Source: Alphaproteobacteria bacterium | GTDB lineage: Bacteria; Pseudomonadota; Alphaproteobacteria; Geminicoccales; Geminicoccaceae | DNA: 41,312 bases | Assembly: GCA_009908425.1 (NCBI GenBank) | Contig: JAAAPF010000339.1 | Span: 1-41,312, forward strand | Direction of reading: 5' to 3' | In this document: positions 24,021 to 34,261 of the stretch, piece after piece | Layout: the number at the start of each line of letters is the position of its first letter | How positions within the stretch are numbered: the first letter of the stretch is position 1 | Translations under genes and position numbers: made by a program | The notes under the pieces: generated by a model | Databases searched by the model: none | Told to the model about the DNA's origin: nothing | Seen by the model: only the letters and a program-made list of their open reading frames with translations

Positions 24021-25061
24021 ATGCACCGAACACCGGCCGCCGCCACCGAGGCCAAGACGATCGAAGCCCAAGCCCGCGACTGGGGGCGCGTGCTCGCCGC
24101 CTACCGCGATCCGCGCCCGCGCCGCAGCCTCGCGGAGCTCGCCGTCACGCTCCTGCCCTTCATCGGGCTCTGGTTCACGATGCTGGCCAGCCTGCAGTAT
24201 TCCTACGTCCTCACGCTCGTGCTGGCGGTGCCGACCGCCGGCCTCATGGTCCGGCTGTTCATCATCCAGCACGACTGCGGCCACGGCGCGTTTCTGCGTC
24301 GCCGCCGGCGCAACGACGCGGTGGGCCGGGTGCTGGGCGTGCTCACCCTGACGCCCTACGACCACTGGCGGCGCTGTCACGCCGAGCACCACGCCGGCTC
24401 CGGCAATCTCGGCCGCCGCGACCTCGGCGAGATCACCACGCTGACGGTCGCCGAGTATCGCGCCCGCGGCTTCTGGGGCCGGCTGGGCTACCGCCTCTAC
24501 CGGCACCCCTTGGTGCTGTTCGGCCTCGGGCCGTTCTACCTGTTCGCCATCGAGAACCGTCTGCCCGCCGGCCGCATGCGCGCCGGCTGGGGCCCCTGGT
24601 TCGGGACGATGGCCACCAACGCCGGCATCGCCGGGCTGAGCGCGGCGGCGATCTGGGCGTTCGGCTGGTTGCCCCTCCTGCTGGTCCAGCTGCCGGTCGT
24701 CGTCCTCGCCGCCACCGCCGGGGTCTGGCTGTTCTACGTCCAGCACCAGTTCGAGACGACGAGCTGGGACGAGGCCGAGGACTGGAAGCATCCGGTCGCG
24801 GCGCTGCACGGCAGCTCGCACTACGACCTGCCGGCGGTGCTGCGCTGGTTCACCGCCAATATCGGCGTCCACCACGTCCATCATCTGGTGAGCCGGATCC
24901 CGTTCTACCGGCTGCCGGAGGTGCTGCGCGATCACCCCGCCCTGCGCGCGGTCGGGCGTCTCACCTTGAAGGACAGCCTGCGCTCGCTGCGCCTGCGGCT
25001 GTGGGACCACGAGGCCCGCCGGCTGGTGTCGTTCCGCGAGGCCCGGCTCGCCGCGACCTGA
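24021..25061 (+). CDS. Membrane fatty acid desaturase
   Basis: A 346-aa di-iron desaturase of the DesA/acyl-lipid type. All three histidine boxes are present: HDCGH (84-88), HAEHH (120-124) and HHVHH (284-288). Hydrophobic segments lie at about 42-80, 160-180 and 205-240. It would introduce a double bond in membrane acyl chains, using an electron donor encoded elsewhere. GGAGA lies six bases before the ATG at 24021; the upstream extension of the frame is Arg-rich and unlikely. Regiospecificity cannot be read. Confidence 0.9.
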   Translation: MHRTPAAATEAKTIEAQARDWGRVLAAYRDPRPRRSLAELAVTLLPFIGLWFTMLASLQYSYVLTLVLAVPTAGLMVRLFIIQHDCGHGAFLRRRRRNDAVGRVLGVLTLTPYDHWRRCHAEHHAGSGNLGRRDLGEITTLTVAEYRARGFWGRLGYRLYRHPLVLFGLGPFYLFAIENRLPAGRMRAGWGPWFGTMATNAGIAGLSAAAIWAFGWLPLLLVQLPVVVLAATAGVWLFYVQHQFETTSWDEAEDWKHPVAALHGSSHYDLPAVLRWFTANIGVHHVHHLVSRIPFYRLPEVLRDHPALRAVGRLTLKDSLRSLRLRLWDHEARRLVSFREARLAAT

Positions 25062-25485
25062 CGTCGACGGCGGTGCTTCGCCACCGACGGGCGACCGCCC
25101 GGCGCGGACCCGCGCGCCCCGGATGGCCGAGCCGGCGGCGCTGGACGGCGCCCGTGGGGGTGACGTGATCGACGACGAGGCTCGCGACGAGCGCGAACCT
25201 GGGCGCGCCACGCTCCGCTTCGCCCGCCTTCCGCCATGCCGCCTTTTGCCATGCCGCCGTCCGCAAACCTTCACCGCGGCGGCCGGCGTTGGGGGGCGCG
25301 ATCTGGGGGCGGTGGTCCTGGAGCGCTAGGTTTGCTATCCTAGTGGATGTCGGCGTGCGGCCGATGGCGGGGGTGTGGGTGCAGGGACTCGGGTGTTGCC
25401 GAACGAAGCCAGATCGGCGGTTTGTCCTGGGGTGACAGGGGCTTGCGGTCGGATGGCGGGGTCCGCCGGGCGGCCGCCCGGCGGC
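25062..25485. other. Convergent intergenic region without a supported gene
   Basis: These 424 bases lie between the ends of the desaturase and PHA-synthase genes. Short frames (for example 25123-25329) lack a ribosome site and protein-like composition. Visible items: an 11-base direct repeat GCCATGCCGCC at 25233-25243 and 25248-25258, a small inverted repeat CTAGG/CCTAG (25326-25330, 25339-25343), and the long palindrome at 25463-25484. Confidence 0.5.
25463..25484 (-). terminator. 22-base perfect palindrome at the end of phaC
   Basis: An uninterrupted GC-only palindrome (core GGCGGCCGCC) begins one base after the phaC stop codon. In RNA it would form a hairpin that can only close with a small loop. 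There is no T-run, so it is either a factor-dependent 3' stabiliser or chance in GC-rich DNA. Confidence 0.35.
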
Positions 25486-27213
25486 TCAGGGCATCCGGAC
25501 GTAGCGGCCGGGGGCGGGCTCCAGCGGCGGAAAGCCTTCGGCGCCCAGCGCCGGCGGCGCGGTCCAGTCGCCGCTGTGCTCGTGCAGCCAGGCGAACCAC
25601 GCCGGCCACCACGAGCCGTCGCGCTGCTCGGCCTGCTCGGCCCAGGCCTCGGGCGGGACGTAGGGCGCGTCCTCGGGGGCGTGGCCGACGCGGTAGCTGG
25701 CCTTGGGGTTGCCCGGGGCGGCGACGATGCCGGTGTTGTGGCCGCCCGAGGCGAGGGCGAAGGTGAAGTCGACCACGGTCAACAGCCGCACCTTGTAGAC
25801 CGAGACCCAGGGCGCGATGTGGTCGCGCTCGGTGCCGACCGCGAACAGCGGCGCGCGCAGGTCGGTCAAGGCCACCGGCCGCCCCTCGACCGCGTAGCGC
25901 CCGCGCGACAGCCGGTTGTCGAGGAACAGGTCGCGCAGGTACTGGGTGTGCATCTTGGCCGGCATGCGGGTGCCGTCGGCGTTCCAGGCCATCATGTCGG
26001 AGACGGGCGAGCGCCGCCCCAGCAGGTACTCGCGCACCATCCGCGACCAGATCAGCTCATGGCTGCGCAGAAGTTGAAAGGCCCCGGCCATCTGCGCGCT
26101 GTCGAGATAGCCCTGGTCCCACATCATGTCCTCGAGATAGGCGAGCTCGCTCTCGTCGATGAAGACCATGAGCTCGCCGGCCTCGGAGAAGTCGGTCTGG
26201 CCGGCCAAAAGCGTGATCGACTGCAGGCGGTGGTCGCCGTCGCGGGCCATGGCGGCGGCGGCGATGGCCAGAAGGGTGCCGCCGAGACAGTAGCCGCAGC
26301 CGTGGATCTTGCGATCCGGCACCACCCGCTCGACCATGTCGAGCGCCGCCATGACCCCGGCGCGGCGGTAGTCCCCGAGGCTGAGATCGGCGTCGCCGCG
26401 GTCCGGGTTCTTCCACGAGATCGCGAAGACGGTGAAGCCTTCGCCCACCAGGTGGCGGATCAGCGAGTTCTCCGGCTGCAGGTCGAGGATGTAGTACTTC
26501 ATGATCCAGGCCGGCACGATCAGCACCGGCTCGGCCCGGACCTGCTCGGTCGTCGGCTCGTACTGGATGAGCTCGATCAGGTCGTTGCGGTAGACGACGC
26601 GGCCGGGGGTGATCGCCAGGTTGTCGCCGACCCGCCAGTCCTCGGTGCCGGGCTCCGGCCGCCCGGCGAGCAGCCGCTCGACGTCCTCGGCGAAGAGCGC
26701 CGCCCCGCGCGCGAAGTTGGCCCCACCCTCGGCGAAGGTGTGCTCGATCACCTCCGGGTTCGCCCACGGCGTGTTCATCGGCGAGTAGCGGTTGAGGTGT
26801 TGGTTCATCATGAAGTTGACGACGTTGAGGTGCTGGCGCGTCGCGCCGCGGACGTCGCAGGTGGCGGTCTGCCAAAAGCGTTCGAGGGCGAGGAAGTTCT
26901 GGGCGTAGACCACGAACGGCCATTGCTGCCAGGGCTCGTCGTCGAAGCGGTGGCGGCGCGGCTCGGGGAAGGGCCGGGCCGAGGTGTCGAACGCGGCGCG
27001 CTGCGCGAACAGCGCCAGTTGCAGGGCGTCGGCCGCGGCCTGGTTGGCGAGCTCGAGCTGCTTGCCGGGGGCGTTGGCCAGATGGGCGAACCAGTCGCTC
27101 CAGGCGGCGGCCACCGCGGTGGTCGAGATGCCGGCGGTGGCGCGGGCCTGAAAGGCGTGGAGCAGCCGGTCGAGGTTCTCGAAGTGCTTCAGCTCGACGG
27201 GTACGGCGGGCAC
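25486..27213 (-). CDS. phaC: Class I poly(3-hydroxyalkanoate) synthase
   Basis: Polymerises 3-hydroxyacyl-CoA into PHA storage granules. With the start used here the product is 575 aa, close to the usual class I length. The N-terminal domain is followed by an alpha/beta-hydrolase core with the lipase-like box GYCLGG (nucleophile Cys309), Asp464 in TERDHIAPW and His492 in SGGHNTG. I chose GTG 27213 because GAGG lies about seven bases upstream and homology-like sequence begins there (LKHFENLDRLLHAFQ). ATG 27273 or TTG 27285 would add up to 24 unconvincing residues and have no ribosome site. No phaA, phaB or phasin gene is adjacent, and the clpB terminator lies just upstream. Confidence 0.93.
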   Translation of the reverse strand: MPAVPVELKHFENLDRLLHAFQARATAGISTTAVAAAWSDWFAHLANAPGKQLELANQAAADALQLALFAQRAAFDTSARPFPEPRRHRFDDEPWQQWPFVVYAQNFLALERFWQTATCDVRGATRQHLNVVNFMMNQHLNRYSPMNTPWANPEVIEHTFAEGGANFARGAALFAEDVERLLAGRPEPGTEDWRVGDNLAITPGRVVYRNDLIELIQYEPTTEQVRAEPVLIVPAWIMKYYILDLQPENSLIRHLVGEGFTVFAISWKNPDRGDADLSLGDYRRAGVMAALDMVERVVPDRKIHGCGYCLGGTLLAIAAAAMARDGDHRLQSITLLAGQTDFSEAGELMVFIDESELAYLEDMMWDQGYLDSAQMAGAFQLLRSHELIWSRMVREYLLGRRSPVSDMMAWNADGTRMPAKMHTQYLRDLFLDNRLSRGRYAVEGRPVALTDLRAPLFAVGTERDHIAPWVSVYKVRLLTVVDFTFALASGGHNTGIVAAPGNPKASYRVGHAPEDAPYVPPEAWAEQAEQRDGSWWPAWFAWLHEHSGDWTAPPALGAEGFPPLEPAPGRYVRMP

Positions 27214-27303
27214 GGTGGCGACCTCGCGGCAGAGTAGGGCGGGACCCTCCCGCGCCCGCGCACCGCCGTCCATGACGGGGGTCAACGGCGGCGCGTGCAG
27301 CGC

Positions 27304-27335
27304 AAAAAAAAAGCGGCCGGCACGGGGCCGGCCGC
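27304..27335 (-). terminator. Intrinsic terminator of clpB
   Basis: On the minus strand a 9-bp perfect stem (27335-27327 with 27321-27313), a 5-base loop and a run of nine T residues (27312-27304), starting 30 bases after the clpB stop. This is the clearest rho-independent terminator in the window. Confidence 0.92.
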
Positions 27336-27364
27336 CCGCGGGCGGGCGGCGCCCGCCGCTCGGC

Positions 27365-29962
<2,598 letters not shown>

Positions 29963-30037
29963 CGCGTCTCTCCTGGCTCCCGTGGCGGCGAGCGCTCGCG
30001 CCGGACCCGCGTGCGGCATCCGGGCGGCACGCGGGAG

Positions 30038-30066
30038 ATATGGGCAGCGATCGGTCGCTGCACAAG
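30038..30066 (-). promoter_or_regulatory. RpoH (sigma-32)-type heat-shock promoter for clpB
   Basis: On the minus strand CTTG (30066-30063), an 18-base spacer, then CCCATAT (30044-30038). This fits the heat-shock pattern CTTG ... CCCATAT and lies about 75 bases before the clpB ATG, a classic RpoH target. The -35 lies inside a 23-base inverted repeat. Confidence 0.7.
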
Positions 30067-30078
30067 AATTGTGCAGCG
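30056..30078. repeat. Perfect 10-bp inverted repeat over the clpB -35 element
   Basis: CGCTGCACAA (30056-30065), spacer GAA, TTGTGCAGCG (30069-30078). It starts directly after the GST stop codon and covers the CTTG of the clpB promoter. It could act as the GST 3' hairpin, as a regulator site, or both. It is not a CIRCE (HrcA) element. No T-run follows. Confidence 0.7.
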
Positions 30079-30702
30079 CTATGTGGGCGCCGACGGCGTC
30101 AACGCGTCGTCGAGCGCCTGCGCCCGGCGGTAGGCGTCGCGGTCGCGCACCCGCTCGGCGTACTCCACCAACTCCCGGCGGCGCGGCAGCGTGCCGAATT
30201 CCAGCCCCCAGCCGATCTGTGCGCCCACATAGACGTCGGCGGCGCTGAACGCGTCCCCGCCGAGGTAGGGCCCGTCCGAGACGGCGGCGACCAGCGCGTC
30301 CACCACCCGCTCGAGCGAGCCGTAGCCCAGCATGCCCTGCTGCCGCGGGTCGTCGGTGGTGAAGCCCATCGCCTGGTTCGTCGTCGCCGCCTCCACCGGC
30401 CCGGCCCCGAAAAAGAGCCAGCGGTAGTAGGCGGCGCGCTCGGTCGGGGGCGGGGCGAGGCCGGCGGCGGGGAAGGCGTCGGCGAGATAGGCGCAGATCG
30501 CGCCGCATTCGGTGACGACCCGCGCCCCGTGGGTCAGTGTCGGGACCTTGCCCATCGGGTTCAGCGCGCGATAGGAGGCGCTCTGCATCTCGGGGCCGTA
30601 GGCGAGGGCGACCGTCTCGTAAGGCGCGCCGACCTCCTCCAGCATCCAGCGGGCGATGCGGCCGCGCGACATCGGGTTCGTGTAGAGGACGAGATCCGCC
30701 AT
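30079..30702 (-). CDS. Glutathione S-transferase family protein
   Basis: A 207-aa cytosolic GST-like enzyme. The N-terminal thioredoxin-fold domain is MADLVLYTNPMSRGRIARWM, with the substrate loop NPMGKVPTL and the glutathione gamma-glutamyl contact region TECGAICAYLAD. A C-terminal helical domain has FSAADVYVGAQIGW. The N-terminal Ser in NPMSRGR is the likely catalytic or activating residue (beta/nu-like). GGGAGAG precedes ATG 30702. It is downstream of the GhrA-like gene by 32 bases and probably co-transcribed with it. Substrate unknown. Confidence 0.88.
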   Translation of the reverse strand: MADLVLYTNPMSRGRIARWMLEEVGAPYETVALAYGPEMQSASYRALNPMGKVPTLTHGARVVTECGAICAYLADAFPAAGLAPPPTERAAYYRWLFFGAGPVEAATTNQAMGFTTDDPRQQGMLGYGSLERVVDALVAAVSDGPYLGGDAFSAADVYVGAQIGWGLEFGTLPRRRELVEYAERVRDRDAYRRAQALDDALTPSAPT

Positions 30703-30734
30703 GTCGTCTCTCCCGCGGCGGTGAGCCCCCGAGT

Positions 30735-31682
30735 TTAATAGCCCCGGGCGCGGTCGACGAGGCCGGCGATGGCGCCGCCGGTGCGAAACGCGCGGATGTT
30801 GGCCGCGGCGATCCGGGCGGCGCTCTCGGGCTCGGTCGGCGCGGCGACGTGCGGGAAGACGTGCACCCGCGGGTGTCGCCAGAAGGGGTGCCCCGCCGGC
30901 AGCGGCTCCTCGTCGAAGACGTCGAGCACGGCCTCGCCCAGCTGGCCCTCGTCGAGGGCGGCGAGGAGGTCGGCGTCGACGACGTGGCCGCCGCGGGCGA
31001 CGTTGACGAGCGCGGCGCCGGGCTTGAGCCGCCCCAACAGCCGGGCGTCGATCATGCCGCGGGTCTCGGCGGTGAGCGGCATCAGGTTCACGAGGATGTC
31101 CGTGCGCGCCAGCATCGCGGTGAGGCCCTCGTCGCCGGCGAAGGTCTCGACGCCGTCGAGGTCGCGCCGGCTGCGGGACCAGCCCAGGAGCGGGAAGTCG
31201 AGGCCCGCCAGCTGGCGCAGGCAGGCGCGGGCGAGCTCGCCGGTGCCCAGAAAGCCGACGGTGCGGTCGCGGGCGTAGACCGCCGGCGCCGGCGCCCAGC
31301 GCTCCTCGGCCTGGGCGCGGGCGTAGTGGGGATGGTCGCGGTGCAGGCTCGTGACGTGGGCGGTGACCGCCTCGGCCATGAACCGTGCCATGTTCGGGTC
31401 GACCAGGCGCGCGAGCGGGGCGTCCGGCGGCAGCGCCGGATTGTGGACGAGCTGCTCGACCCCGGCCCAGAGCGACTGCACGAAGCCGAGCGCCGGAAAG
31501 CGCGCGAGGGCCGCGGCGGGCGGATTGGCGGCGATGGCGACGTCGAAGGCGGCGGGCTCGAGGCCGGCGGTGTCGACGCCGGCCCCGGCGACGATGGTCT
31601 CCTCCGGCAGCGCGCGGGCGAGGACGTCGCGCCAGCGCGCTTCGCGCGCTTCGTCCATGTCGGTGAGCAGAACGACGGCCAC
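30735..31682 (-). CDS. D-isomer-specific 2-hydroxyacid dehydrogenase, GhrA-like
   Basis: A 315-aa NAD(P)H-dependent reductase, probably acting on glyoxylate or hydroxypyruvate. The GhrA-style motif FVQSLWAGVEQL is present. The Rossmann loop reads GFLGTGELARA, where the third glycine of GxGxxG is Ala. Catalytic Arg in VNVARGGHVVD, Glu in DVFDEEPLP and His in FPHVAAPT are all there. The start is GTG 31682 with a weak ribosome site. It forms a probable two-gene unit with the downstream GST. Confidence 0.87.
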   Translation of the reverse strand: MAVVLLTDMDEAREARWRDVLARALPEETIVAGAGVDTAGLEPAAFDVAIAANPPAAALARFPALGFVQSLWAGVEQLVHNPALPPDAPLARLVDPNMARFMAEAVTAHVTSLHRDHPHYARAQAEERWAPAPAVYARDRTVGFLGTGELARACLRQLAGLDFPLLGWSRSRRDLDGVETFAGDEGLTAMLARTDILVNLMPLTAETRGMIDARLLGRLKPGAALVNVARGGHVVDADLLAALDEGQLGEAVLDVFDEEPLPAGHPFWRHPRVHVFPHVAAPTEPESAARIAAANIRAFRTGGAIAGLVDRARGY

Positions 31683-32104
31683 GGCTCAGCCCCACCCGGC
31701 CCGCGCTCTCGATCGGCCGGCAGCGTCGATCCTCGCGCCCAGCCGACCTCCGCCGGCGGTGTACCGGCCGGGCTCGGCGGCGCCCCCCTCTCGCGCCCAG
31801 CGCGTTCGCCGCTCGCGCGTTCCTGCGCGTTGGTCGAACATGTTCAAAATCCCCGATGCGCGCCTTGCCCGCGCGCCGCACCAACGGTATGGCGATAACG
31901 CGACGAAAGGCGACATACGATCGCTGTCAACGTAGAGGGGGGTTAAATCATCAGCGCAACGGCCACGCACCGACGATGAACGCGTAATCGCACGGCTGCC
32001 CGCCGGTTCCCGGTCGGGGTCGCCGCCTTCGTCTCGAGAGTCGACACGACCATGAGCCGCCGACCGACGCGCGGTGGCCGACATCGTTCAGGAAAGGTTT
32101 CGCC
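31683..32104. other. Divergent intergenic region upstream of the symporter operon
   Basis: These 422 bases are less GC-rich in the middle and hold no supported gene. Visible items: a 10-base palindrome GAACATGTTC at 31836-31845; a possible rightward promoter TTGCCC (31865-31870), 17 bases, TATGGC (31888-31893); and AAAGG before the DUF4212 ATG. The long leader (over 200 bases) would fit regulation by carbon source. I see no sigma-54 GG/GC pair that I trust. Confidence 0.4.
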
Positions 32105-32368
32105 ATGAGCATCGATAGACAGGCCGGGGACGCCTATTGGCGAGCGAACATCCGCTTGGTGCGGACGTTGCTCGTGATCTGGGCGCTCGTGTCCTACGGC
32201 TTCGGTATCCTGTTTCGGCCGCTGCTGTCGGGGATCCCGATCGGGGGTACCGATCTGGGCTTTTGGTTCGCGCAGCAGGGCTCGATCCTGACCTTTCTGA
32301 TCCTGATCTTCTTCTACGCGATCCGGATGAACCAGCTCGACCGCCAGTTCGGCGTCGACGAGGAGTGA
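32105..32368 (+). CDS. DUF4212 small membrane subunit of a sodium:solute symporter
   Basis: An 87-aa protein with two membrane helices (about 20-42 and 55-75), starting MSIDRQAGDAYWRANIRLV and ending with MNQLDRQFGVDEE, the usual DUF4212 layout. Proteins of this family are almost always encoded just before a VC_2705-type symporter and are thought to act as its accessory subunit. Here the symporter starts 10 bases later. The ATG follows CAGGAAAGG. Confidence 0.9.
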   Translation: MSIDRQAGDAYWRANIRLVRTLLVIWALVSYGFGILFRPLLSGIPIGGTDLGFWFAQQGSILTFLILIFFYAIRMNQLDRQFGVDEE

Positions 32369-32378
32369 GGGGCCAGCC

Positions 32379-34166
32379 ATGGACCAGCAAACCCTGATCT
32401 ACCTCGTCGTCGGCGCCACCTTCGCGCTCTACATCGGTATCGCCATCTGGTCGCGGGCGGGGTCGACCGGCGAGTTCTACGCCGCCGGCCGCGGCGTTCA
32501 CCCGGTCGCCAACGGCATGGCGACGGCGGCCGACTGGATGTCGGCGGCGTCCTTCATCTCGATGGCCGGCCTCATCGCCTTCGCCGGCTACTCCGCCTCC
32601 GCCTTTTTGATGGGCTGGACCGGCGGCTACGTGCTCCTGGCGCTGCTGCTCGCGCCGTACTTGCGCAAGTTCGGCAAGTTCACCGTGCCCGAGTTCATCG
32701 GCGAGCGCTTCTACTCGCAGACGGCGCGCGTCGTCGCGGTGATCGCGCTGCTCGTCGCCTCCATCACCTACGTCATCGGCCAGATGACCGGCGTCGGCGT
32801 CACCTTCTCGCGCTTTCTCGAGGTCAACGCGACCGTCGGCCTGCTGATCGGCGCCGCCATCGTCTTCGTCTACGCGGTGCTGGGCGGGATGAAGGGCATC
32901 ACCTACACCCAGGTCGCGCAGTACATCGTGCTGATCACCGCCTACACCATCCCGGCGGTGTTCATCTCGTTGCAGCTCACCGGCGTCGCCATCCCGCCCC
33001 TGGGCTTGTGGGCCGAGCACACCGACTCCGGCATGCCGCTGCTGGCGCGGCTGAACGAGGTCATCACCGATCTCGGCTTCGCCAACTACACCGAGCATCA
33101 GGGCAGCACGCTGAACATGCTGCTGTTCACGCTGTCGTTGATGATCGGCACGGCCGGCCTGCCGCACGTCATCATCCGCTTCTTCACCGTGCCGCGGGTG
33201 GCGGACGCGCGCTGGTCCGCCGGCTGGGCGCTCGTCTTCATCGCGCTGTTGTACCTCACCGCCCCGGCGGTGGCCGCGATGGCGCGCCTCAACCTCGTCG
33301 ACACGGTGCAGATGAACCCGGTCGGCACGCCCGACCAGCCCACCTTTATCCAGTACGAGGATCGGCCGGACTGGATGCGCACCTGGGAAGTCACCGGTCT
33401 CGTCCAGTGGGACGACAAGAACGACGACGGCCGCATCCAGTACTACAACGAAGACAACGTCGAGTTCGCCCGCCAGGCGGAAGAGCGGTTCGGCTGGGCC
33501 GGCAACGAGCTCACCGTGAACCGCGACATCATGGTGCTCGCCAACCCGGAGATCGCCAGCCTGCCGAACTGGGTCGTGGCCATCGTGGCGGCCGGCGGTC
33601 TCGCCGCGGCGTTGTCGACGGCGGCCGGCCTCTTGCTCGCGATCTCGTCCGCGGTCAGCCACGACCTCATCAAGGGGGCGATCAACCCGCGCATCTCGGA
33701 GCGGGGTGAGCTGCTGGCGGCGCGGGTATCGATGGCGGGTGCGATCGTGCTGGCGACCTATCTCGGCTTGAATCCGCCCGGCTTCGCCGCCCAGACGGTC
33801 GCCCTCGCCTTCGGCCTCGCCGCCTCTTCGATCTTCCCGGCGATCATGATGGGCATCTTCGTCAAGCGCATCAACAACGCCGGGGCGGTGGCGGGCATGC
33901 TTTCCGGCCTCATCTTCACCGTCGTCTACATCTTCGTGTACAAAGGCTGGTTCTTCATCCCCGACACCAACATGCTCGAGGATACCGCCGAGTTCTGGGT
34001 GTTCGGGATCTCGCCGCTGTCGATCGGGGCGGTCGGTGCCGCGCTGAACTTCCTGGTCGCCTACGTCGTCTCCAACGTGACGGAGGCCCCGCCGGAGGAG
34101 ATCCAGGATCTCGTCGAGAGCATCCGCGTCCCGCGGGCGACCCAGGCGCCCGGTGGCGACGACTGA
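32379..34166 (+). CDS. Sodium:solute symporter, VC_2705 family (ActP-like)
   Basis: A 595-aa SSS-family carrier for acetate or another small organic acid. About 13 hydrophobic segments are visible. N-terminal landmarks are STGEFYAAGRGVHPVANGMA and ATAADWMSAASFISMAGLIA, the sodium-binding region. A large hydrophilic loop (about 305-390) contains an EF-hand-like stretch DKNDDGRI (346-353); I recall this loop as a trait of the VC_2705 branch. The C-terminus is soluble. GGGGC lies upstream of the ATG. In Vibrio-type loci the same DUF4212-symporter-DUF294 set is tied to acetate uptake, so acetate is the first guess; substrate proof is lacking. Confidence 0.9.
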   Translation: MDQQTLIYLVVGATFALYIGIAIWSRAGSTGEFYAAGRGVHPVANGMATAADWMSAASFISMAGLIAFAGYSASAFLMGWTGGYVLLALLLAPYLRKFGKFTVPEFIGERFYSQTARVVAVIALLVASITYVIGQMTGVGVTFSRFLEVNATVGLLIGAAIVFVYAVLGGMKGITYTQVAQYIVLITAYTIPAVFISLQLTGVAIPPLGLWAEHTDSGMPLLARLNEVITDLGFANYTEHQGSTLNMLLFTLSLMIGTAGLPHVIIRFFTVPRVADARWSAGWALVFIALLYLTAPAVAAMARLNLVDTVQMNPVGTPDQPTFIQYEDRPDWMRTWEVTGLVQWDDKNDDGRIQYYNEDNVEFARQAEERFGWAGNELTVNRDIMVLANPEIASLPNWVVAIVAAGGLAAALSTAAGLLLAISSAVSHDLIKGAINPRISERGELLAARVSMAGAIVLATYLGLNPPGFAAQTVALAFGLAASSIFPAIMMGIFVKRINNAGAVAGMLSGLIFTVVYIFVYKGWFFIPDTNMLEDTAEFWVFGISPLSIGAVGAALNFLVAYVVSNVTEAPPEEIQDLVESIRVPRATQAPGGDD

Positions 34167-34189
34167 GCCGCATGTGAGGCGTTGACGCG

Positions 34190-34230
34190 AGCGGACCTCG
34201 CCGCCAAGGCGGGGTCCGCTTCGTTGTTCC
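34190..34230 (+). terminator. Hairpin terminator after the symporter gene
   Basis: A 13-bp stem (34190-34202 with 34208-34220, one G-T pair) and a 5-base loop, followed by the T-rich TCGTTGTT. It starts 24 bases after the symporter stop and lies 32 bases before the DUF294 ATG. It should separate or attenuate the downstream genes. Confidence 0.75.
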
Positions 34231-34261
34231 GGGCCCGGACGGCCCGCTGGAGACCTCCGGC

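Noticed and set aside
25123-25329. Possible 68-aa protein in the desaturase-phaC gap
   Set aside because: No ribosome site, mixed composition, and no similarity to anything I recognise.
27214-27285. N-terminal extension of PHA synthase to ATG 27273 or TTG 27285
   Set aside because: No ribosome site at either codon and the added residues are unlike the family; GTG 27213 has GAGG at good spacing.
30056-30078. CIRCE element for HrcA
   Set aside because: CIRCE is TTAGCACTC-N9-GAGTGCTAA; these arms and the 3-base spacer do not match.
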